Part shown: in pieces, positions 1 through 4,653 of the stretch
Layout of the letters: the number at the start of each line of letters is the position of its first letter
Numbering within the stretch: position 1 is the stretch's first letter
DNA from: Thauera sp. UBA6194
Lineage (GTDB): Bacteria; Pseudomonadota; Gammaproteobacteria; Burkholderiales; Rhodocyclaceae
Direction of reading: 5' to 3'
DNA: 6,197 bases
NCBI GenBank assembly: GCA_002422685.1
Contig: DITC01000073.1
Location: 33,168-39,364 of the forward strand
The notes under the pieces: generated by a model
Database searches by the model: none
What the model saw: the letters and a program-made list of their open reading frames with translations, nothing else
Told to the model about the DNA's origin: nothing
Position numbers and translations under genes: made by a program

Positions 1-285
1 ACCGCGATTGCGCTGGTGTTCTCGATGTTCCAGCTCAATCCGGCACCCTTCTGCATGCTTGACGAGGTGGATGCGCCACTGGACGATACGAACACCGAGC
101 GCTACGCGAACATGGTCAAGCGCATGTCATCGCAGACGCAGTTCATCTTCATCAGCCACAGCAAGATCACGATGGAGTATGCGCAGCAGCTCGTAGGCGT
201 GACGATGCAGGAGCAGGGCGTGTCGCGCGTGGTGGAAGTGAACATGGAAGAGGCGCTGCGCCTGGCCGATCCGGCCGCAGCGTAA
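1..285 (+). CDS. smc: Chromosome segregation protein SMC, C-terminal end (partial)
   Basis: This is the last 94 codons of an SMC ATPase, cut by the left window edge; the reading frame is open from base 1. SMC dimers with kleisin partners organise and condense the chromosome in the nucleoid. Visible parts belong to the C-terminal half of the ABC-type head. TAIALVF at the very start is what normally follows the LSGGEKAL signature, which lies outside the window. Walker B is FCMLDEVDAP, with the Asp-Glu pair at bases 61-66, followed by the D-loop (DAPLDD). The switch histidine is in FISHSK, with its codon at 157-159. The tail after it is short, as in other SMC proteins. The hinge, coiled coils and Walker A are not in view. 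RecN or another SMC-like ATPase is less likely because of the DEVDAPLDD wording and the zipA-ligA neighbours, the order also known in Pseudomonas. The zipA start lies 36 bp downstream, consistent with one operon. Confidence 0.95.
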   Translation, partial: TAIALVFSMFQLNPAPFCMLDEVDAPLDDTNTERYANMVKRMSSQTQFIFISHSKITMEYAQQLVGVTMQEQGVSRVVEVNMEEALRLADPAAA

Positions 286-321
286 GGCACACGGGCCAAG
301 ACGGAGTCATTCGGAAGACAC

Positions 322-1407
322 ATGGACAGCGAACTTCAGATCGCGCTGGTGGCCGCGGGCATTGCCGCGGTGGTGCTGGTGGTGGGCTACAACAAGTGGC
401 AGGAGCGCAAGCATCAGCGTAACGCCGAGCGCGCATTCAGATCGGATCACCGCGACGTCTTGCTCGAGCCGCGCGACGAAGCGGACGAGGCCGAGCGTCG
501 GGAGCCCAGCCTGGGCGAGGCCGGCGCTGCGGCCGCGCCACGCTACACCGAAGCGCCGCTGGGACGCAGCGTGCCCGACCTGCCGCGCCTGCTCGACGAG
601 CGCGCGGACTGCGTGATCCGCCTCGAGGCCATCGAGCCGCTCGAGGTGGCGCGGGTGTGGGCCGAGCAGCACACCCAGCTCGCCGGCCTGAGCAAGCCGG
701 TGCGCTGGTTCGGCTTCAAGGACAGCGAGAACCTGTGGCAAGCGATCGGTCCCGACAGCGAGGGCGCCTGCCAATGGTTCTGCGCCGCGCTGCAGCTGGT
801 CGATCGTAACGGCTCGATCGGCGAAAACGATTTCATGCGCTTCACCGGTGGCGTACAGCGCGTCGCCGACGCCCTGATGACGCTGCCGCCCGGCTTGCCG
901 CCGCGCGCCGAGACCGTGCATCAGGCCGCTGAGCTCGACCGCTTCTGCGCCGACGTCGACGTGCAGATCGGCGTGAATGTCGTCCCCCGCGAAGGGCAGT
1001 TCGAAGGCCGCGCGCTGCGGCGCAGCGCCGAAAAGCTCGGGCTGAGCCTCGGCGAAGACGGCTGCTTCCATGCGCTGGAAGAGGGCAACAGCAGCTTCGT
1101 GCTCGCCAACCTCGAAGCCGGCATGTTCTCGAGCGACAACCTCGACGAGCTCGTCACCCAGGGCGTCACCCTGGTCATCGATGTGCCGCGCGTCGCCGAC
1201 GGCGGCCGGGTTTTCGCACGCATGATGCAGACCGCGGCCGAGCTCGCGCGCGCGCTCGACGGCGAAGTGGTCGATGACAACCGCGCACCCTTCGGTGCCG
1301 AAGCTGCGGCCCTGATCGGAGCGCAGATCGAACAATTTCAGGCACGCATGACCGAGTCCGGCATCCCCGCCGGTGGGCCGCTTGCAAAACGTCTTTTCTC
1401 GCATTGA
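322..1407 (+). CDS. zipA: Cell division protein ZipA
   Basis: This 361-residue protein has the ZipA layout. It begins with a short N-terminal periplasmic tip and one membrane helix (about residues 6-24, IALVAAGIAAVVLVVGY), followed by a basic stretch (NKWQERKHQR). A charged, acidic linker runs to about residue 93; it is not the Pro/Gln-rich linker of E. coli ZipA. The C-terminal FtsZ-binding domain spans about residues 208-343, recognisable from VDVQIGVNV, GCFHALEE, FVLANLEAGMF, GVTLVIDVP and the final VVDDNRAP. ZipA anchors the FtsZ ring to the inner membrane and stabilises it. The region at residues 94-190 is not explained by the usual architecture and may be a divergent relative of the C-terminal domain (see findings). 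The ATG at 322 is chosen because it places the membrane helix at the very N-terminus and has GGAAG at 313-317 as a ribosome site, although the spacing of 4 nt is short. The stop overlaps the ligA start. The name is supported by domain layout and position between smc and ligA. Confidence 0.9.
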   Translation: MDSELQIALVAAGIAAVVLVVGYNKWQERKHQRNAERAFRSDHRDVLLEPRDEADEAERREPSLGEAGAAAAPRYTEAPLGRSVPDLPRLLDERADCVIRLEAIEPLEVARVWAEQHTQLAGLSKPVRWFGFKDSENLWQAIGPDSEGACQWFCAALQLVDRNGSIGENDFMRFTGGVQRVADALMTLPPGLPPRAETVHQAAELDRFCADVDVQIGVNVVPREGQFEGRALRRSAEKLGLSLGEDGCFHALEEGNSSFVLANLEAGMFSSDNLDELVTQGVTLVIDVPRVADGGRVFARMMQTAAELARALDGEVVDDNRAPFGAEAAALIGAQIEQFQARMTESGIPAGGPLAKRLFSH

Positions 1408-1409
1408 TG
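1405..1409 (+). promoter_or_regulatory. TGATG stop-start overlap coupling zipA to ligA
   Basis: The zipA stop TGA (1405-1407) and the ligA start ATG (1407-1409) share one base. The 20 bases upstream are pyrimidine-rich (GTCTTTTCTCGCAT) and show no purine-rich Shine-Dalgarno match. Ligase translation is therefore probably initiated by ribosomes terminating on zipA. The overlap is seen directly; the coupling is inferred. Confidence 0.6.
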
Positions 1410-3485
1410 GATCTCTTCGACTCTGTGCCGGATCGCCCCGAGGCTGATCCGGCAACGCGTGCGGCTGCGCTGCGCGCCGAGATCGCGCGCCACGACCACG
1501 CCTATTACGTCGAGGACGCGCCAACGATCCCGGACGCCGAATACGATCGGCTGTTTCGCGAGCTCCAGGCCCTGGAGGCGGCCCACCCCGCCTTGCGCAC
1601 GCCCGACTCGCCCACTCAGCGTGTCGGCGGCAGGCCGCTCGCGCAGTTTCCGGCGGTGCGCCATCGCATCCCGATGCTGTCGATCCGCACCGAGACCGAC
1701 ACCGAGGCGAGCGGGGCCTTCGTCTTTGATTCCCGTGTGCGCAGCGCGCTCAAGCTGAGCGACGCGGACCCGCCGGTCGAATACGCCGCCGAGCTAAAGT
1801 TCGATGGCCTAGCGATCAGTCTGCGCTACGAGGACGGCGTGCTCGCCCAGGCCGCCACCCGCGGCGACGGCGAGACCGGCGAGGACGTCACCAGCAACGT
1901 GCGCACGGTCAAGGCGATCCCGCTGCGCCTTTCCGGCGACGCACCGGCGATGCTCGAGATCCGCGGCGAGGTCTACATGCGCCGCGACGACTTCGAGCGT
2001 CTCAACGTGCGCCAGGCCGAGGCCGGCGACAAGACCTTCGTCAATCCGCGCAACGCCGCCGCCGGCAGCATCCGCCAGCTCGACCCCGGCATCGCCGCCC
2101 GCAGGCCGCTGTCCTTCTTCGCCTATGGCCTCGGCGACACCGGCGAGTGGACGCCACCGGCCACCCACGCCGAGGTGCTCGACGCGATCGCTGCCTTCGG
2201 GCTGCCGGTGTGCGCGCACCGCGCGGTGGTGCAGGGCGCGCAGGGGCTGGCCGACTTCCACGCGCGCATCGGCGCGCTGCGCGACACGCTGCCCTTCGAC
2301 ATCGACGGCGTGGTGTACAAGGTCAATTCGCGCGCGCTGCAGCAGCAGCTCGGCTTCGTGACCCGCGAGCCGCGCTGGGCGGTGGCGCACAAGTATCCGG
2401 CGCAGGAGGCGGTGACCCTGCTGCGCGACATCGAGGTGCAGGTCGGTCGCACCGGCGCGCTGACCCCGGTCGCGCGCCTCGAGCCGGTCTTCGTCGGCGG
2501 CGTCACGGTGACCAACGCCACGCTGCACAACCAGGACGAGATCGACCGCAAGGACGTGCGCATCGGCGACTGGGTGATCGTGCGCAGGGCAGGGGACGTG
2601 ATCCCCGAGGTGGTCGCACCGGTGCTGGAGCGCCGAACCGGCGAGCCGCCGCGCTTCGTGCTGCTGGACAAGTTCCCCACCTGCCCGGTGTGCGGTTCGC
2701 ACGTGGTGCGCGGCGAGGACGAGGCGGTGGCGCGCTGCACTGGCGGGCTGTTCTGCCCGGCGCAGCGCAAGCAGGCCTTGCTGCACTTTGCCAGCCGGCG
2801 GGCGATGGACATCGAGGGCCTGGGCGACAAGCTGGTCGACCAGCTCGTCGATGCGGCCATCGTCAAGACGCCGGTGGACCTCTACCGCCTGGGCGTGCTC
2901 GCGCTCGCCAACCTCGAGCGCATGGGCGAGAAATCAGCGCAGAACCTGCTGCTGGCGATCGAGAAGAGCCGCCACACCACGCTGGCGCGCTTCATCTTTG
3001 CGCTTGGCATCCGCAACGTCGGCGAAGCCACTGCGCGCGAGCTTGCACGCCATTTCGGCAAGCTCGATGCGCTGATCGCGGCCGACGTCGACGCGCTGCA
3101 GCAGGTGCCGGACGTGGGGCCGATCGTGGCGCAGTCGATCGCCGAGTTTTTCGCCGAGCCGCACAATCGCGAGGTGATCGAGCAGTTGCGCGCGGCCGGG
3201 GTGCAGTGGGCCGAGGGCGAGCCGCAGGGCACGGTCGCCGGCGCGTTCGCCGGCAAGACCTTCGTGCTCACCGGCACGCTGCCGACGCTGACGCGCGACG
3301 AGGCCAAGGCGCTGATCGAGGCTCGGGGCGGCAAGGTGGCCGGTTCGGTGTCGAAGAAGACGCACTACGTGGTCGCCGGCACCGAGGCCGGTTCCAAGCT
3401 CGACAAGGCGCAGGCGCTCGGCGTCGCGATCCTCGACGAGGACGGCCTGCGCGCGCTGCTGAACGAAACGGATACAAACGCTTGA
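1407..3485 (+). CDS. ligA: NAD+-dependent DNA ligase LigA
   Basis: This full-length 692-residue ligase (E. coli has 671) seals nicks in duplex DNA, joining Okazaki fragments and repair patches, with NAD+ as the adenylate donor. In order: the NAD+-binding Ia region (YYVEDAPTIPDAEYD, about residues 33-47); the nucleotidyltransferase domain with catalytic Lys131 in KFDG, then RGDG and RGEVYM; FDIDGVVYKVN and AVAHKYP for motifs IV and V; the OB fold (QVGRTGALTPVA onward); a four-Cys zinc finger (Cys426, 429, 444, 450; CX2C, 14 residues, C, 5 residues, C); helix-hairpin-helix repeats (MDIEGLGDKLVDQLVD, LANLERMGEKSAQNLL, LGIRNVGEATARELA, VPDVGPIVAQSI); and a C-terminal BRCT domain from about residue 612 (GKTFVLTGTLP). 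All key residues are present. The ATG at 1407 is preferred; a TTG at 1404 immediately before it would add one residue. No clear ribosome site is visible, and the start shares its A with the zipA TGA, so translation is probably coupled to zipA. Confidence 0.98.
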   Translation: MDLFDSVPDRPEADPATRAAALRAEIARHDHAYYVEDAPTIPDAEYDRLFRELQALEAAHPALRTPDSPTQRVGGRPLAQFPAVRHRIPMLSIRTETDTEASGAFVFDSRVRSALKLSDADPPVEYAAELKFDGLAISLRYEDGVLAQAATRGDGETGEDVTSNVRTVKAIPLRLSGDAPAMLEIRGEVYMRRDDFERLNVRQAEAGDKTFVNPRNAAAGSIRQLDPGIAARRPLSFFAYGLGDTGEWTPPATHAEVLDAIAAFGLPVCAHRAVVQGAQGLADFHARIGALRDTLPFDIDGVVYKVNSRALQQQLGFVTREPRWAVAHKYPAQEAVTLLRDIEVQVGRTGALTPVARLEPVFVGGVTVTNATLHNQDEIDRKDVRIGDWVIVRRAGDVIPEVVAPVLERRTGEPPRFVLLDKFPTCPVCGSHVVRGEDEAVARCTGGLFCPAQRKQALLHFASRRAMDIEGLGDKLVDQLVDAAIVKTPVDLYRLGVLALANLERMGEKSAQNLLLAIEKSRHTTLARFIFALGIRNVGEATARELARHFGKLDALIAADVDALQQVPDVGPIVAQSIAEFFAEPHNREVIEQLRAAGVQWAEGEPQGTVAGAFAGKTFVLTGTLPTLTRDEAKALIEARGGKVAGSVSKKTHYVVAGTEAGSKLDKAQALGVAILDEDGLRALLNETDTNA

Positions 3486-3509
3486 TGCAAACCGCGAACG
3501 CTTGCCGCA
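3477..3509 (+). repeat. Two imperfect 13-nt direct repeats across the ligA stop
   Basis: AACGCTTGATGCA (3477-3489) and AACGCTTGCCGCA (3497-3509) match at 11 of 13 positions, with starts 20 bp apart, about two helical turns. The first copy includes the last two ligA codons and its stop; the second lies in the gap ahead of galU. The arrangement could be a paired operator for galU or a chance duplication. No convincing promoter was found beside it. Confidence 0.4.
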
Positions 3510-3547
3510 TGATCGCGCCCGCTGCTGCGTCGCAACACCCTCTATTC

Positions 3548-3568
3548 ATGGGAGAGCAAGAAAAATGA
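3548..3568 (+). other. Six-codon mini-ORF overlapping the galU start
   Basis: ATG at 3548 opens a six-codon frame (MGEQEK) that ends in TGA at 3566-3568, overlapping the galU ATG (3565-3567) as ATGA. The mini-ORF contains the galU ribosome site (GGGAGAG, 3550-3556). It has no purine-rich site of its own upstream (CAACACCCTCTATTC). It may be coincidental, or it may be a leader peptide coupling translation into galU; nothing here settles which. Confidence 0.25.
3550..3556 (+). promoter_or_regulatory. galU ribosome binding site
   Basis: GGGAGAG ends 8 nt before the ATG at 3565 and is followed by the A-rich spacer CAAGAAAA. This decides the galU start. Upstream in-frame alternatives, such as the TTG at 3502, have no comparable site and would add a 21-residue extension absent from known GalU proteins. 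Confidence 0.75.
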
Positions 3569-4467
3569 AGAAGGTCACCAAGGCGATTTTCCCGGTTGCC
3601 GGCATGGGCACGCGCTTCTTGCCCGCCACCAAGGCGAGCCCGAAGGAGATGCTGCCGATCGTCGACAAGCCCTTGATCCAGTACGCGGTCGAGGAGGCGG
3701 TCGCCGCCGGCATCACCGACATGATCTTCATCACCGGCCGCACCAAGCGCTCGATCGAGGACCACTTCGACAAGGCCTACGAGCTCGAGACCGAGCTCGA
3801 GGCGCGCGGCAAGAAGGAACTGCTCGAGATCGTGCGCAACACGGTGCCGAAGGAGGTTAACTGCATCTACATCCGCCAGTCCGAGGCGCTCGGTCTGGGT
3901 CACGCGGTGCTGTGCGCGAGCCATGTGGTGAGCGATGAAGCCTTCGCGGTGATCCTCGCCGACGACATGCTCGACAACAAGGCGGGCGCGCCGGTATTGA
4001 AGCAGATGGTCGACGTGTACAACTACCACCGCTGCTCGGTGCTCGGCACCATGAACGTGCCGCGCGAGGAAACCCGCAGCTACGGCATCGTCAGCACCGA
4101 GTCCGACAAGGGCCAGGTGCAGCGCATGACCGGCATCGTCGAGAAGCCGAAGCCCGAGGAGGCGCCCACCACCCAGGCCGTGGTTGGCCGCTACATCCTG
4201 ACCCCGCGCATCTTCGACCACATCCGCGCGTTGAAGCCCGGCGCCGGTGGCGAATACCAGCTCACCGACGCGATCGCCTCGCTGCTCAAGGAAGAGGCGG
4301 TGCTGGCCTATCAGTTCGACGGCGTGCGCTACGACTGCGGCTCCAAGCTCGGCTACCTGAAGGCGACGATCGAGTTCGGTCTGCGCCACCCCGAGACTGG
4401 CGCGGAGTTCGCGCAGTACCTGAGCGGGCGTTTCGGCGTGGAGACGGGCGGCGGCAAGAAGAAGTAA
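3565..4467 (+). CDS. galU: UTP-glucose-1-phosphate uridylyltransferase GalU
   Basis: This 300-residue cytoplasmic enzyme (E. coli GalU has 302) makes UDP-glucose and pyrophosphate from UTP and glucose-1-phosphate. UDP-glucose feeds lipopolysaccharide, exopolysaccharide, osmoregulated glucan and trehalose synthesis and UDP-glucuronate formation. The N-terminal nucleotide-binding loop is FPVAGMGTRFLPATKASPKE (residues 9-28), then MLPIVDKPLIQYAVEEAV. GLGHAVLCA lies near residue 112, the metal-binding acidic pair ADDML is at residues 133-134, VEKPK is around residues 192-196, GRYILTPRIFD follows, and the family ending is YDCGSKLGYLKA (residues 256-267). No key motif is missing. It is distinguished from RmlA and GlmU by the PKEMLP and DCGxKLGY wording. 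The gap to ligA is 79 bp, so it may be read through from the smc-zipA-ligA operon or have its own promoter; I could not identify one. It converges with typA across a 186 bp gap. Confidence 0.97.
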   Translation: MKKVTKAIFPVAGMGTRFLPATKASPKEMLPIVDKPLIQYAVEEAVAAGITDMIFITGRTKRSIEDHFDKAYELETELEARGKKELLEIVRNTVPKEVNCIYIRQSEALGLGHAVLCASHVVSDEAFAVILADDMLDNKAGAPVLKQMVDVYNYHRCSVLGTMNVPREETRSYGIVSTESDKGQVQRMTGIVEKPKPEEAPTTQAVVGRYILTPRIFDHIRALKPGAGGEYQLTDAIASLLKEEAVLAYQFDGVRYDCGSKLGYLKATIEFGLRHPETGAEFAQYLSGRFGVETGGGKKK

Positions 4468-4482
4468 GCGCGAGCTCGAGAC

Positions 4483-4538
4483 ATCAGCGGCTCGGCTGAT
4501 CACGCGGGGCTGCGCCCGCGCGGCCCCGGCGCCGCGTG
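4483..4538. repeat. Two small inverted repeats just after galU
   Basis: ATCAGC (4483-4488) and GCTGAT (4495-4500) form a 6 bp stem with a 6 nt loop. Immediately after, CACGCGG (4501-4507) pairs with CCGCGTG (4532-4538) around a very G+C-rich interior that has alternative pairings, for example GCGGG 4504-4508 with CCCGC 4515-4519. No T tract follows either. They may stabilise the galU mRNA 3' end or be incidental in G+C-rich sequence. Confidence 0.35.
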
Positions 4539-4565
4539 CGAGGCAGGAGGACGTGCCCATCAAAT

Positions 4566-4602
4566 CCGAGGCCCCGGCGGGATGATCCCGGCGGGGCCTC
4601 GG
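4566..4602. terminator. Strong hairpin between convergent galU and typA
   Basis: This 37 nt inverted repeat has an 11 bp perfect outer stem (CCGAGGCCCCG with CGGGGCCTCGG), one G-G mismatch, then a further 5-6 bp stem (CGGGAT with ATCCCG) closed by a very small loop. It lies 98 bp past the galU stop and 51 bp past the typA stop as transcribed on the minus strand. On the minus strand the stem is followed by ATTTGATG, a weak T-rich tail; on the plus strand no T tract follows. Its symmetry and position suggest a terminator serving both converging genes. The remainder of the 4468-4653 gap shows no gene. Confidence 0.65.
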
Positions 4603-4653
4603 TGCTTCAGGCTGTGGTGCAGGCCGCGGTGGCGCTGCAGCAAAAGCGTGGGA

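Noticed and set aside
307..1524. Long minus-strand open frame (405 codons) opposite zipA
   Set aside because: The plus-strand frame encodes ZipA with recognisable domains. The antisense translation is Arg/Ala/His-rich with no family signature, typical of the open complementary frame in high-G+C genes.
1809..2786. Minus-strand open frame (325 codons) opposite ligA
   Set aside because: It lies entirely within the conserved ligase nucleotidyltransferase, OB and zinc-finger coding region; its composition is low-information and no motif is seen.
3482..3513. Possible sigma-70 promoter for galU (TTGATG ... CATGAT)
   Set aside because: The -35-like and -10-like elements are about 20 bp apart and the -10 is poor; no alternative with 16-18 bp spacing was found in the gap.
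2147..3568. Second plus-strand frame (473 codons) overlapping ligA out of frame
   Set aside because: The protein is dominated by Arg, Gly and Ala, the signature of a shifted frame in G+C-rich DNA. Only its last six codons are of interest and are listed separately as a mini-ORF.
3268..4563. Minus-strand open frame (431 codons) opposite galU and the ligA end
   Set aside because: It is antisense to two clearly identified enzymes, with no recognisable domain, and is explained by codon composition.
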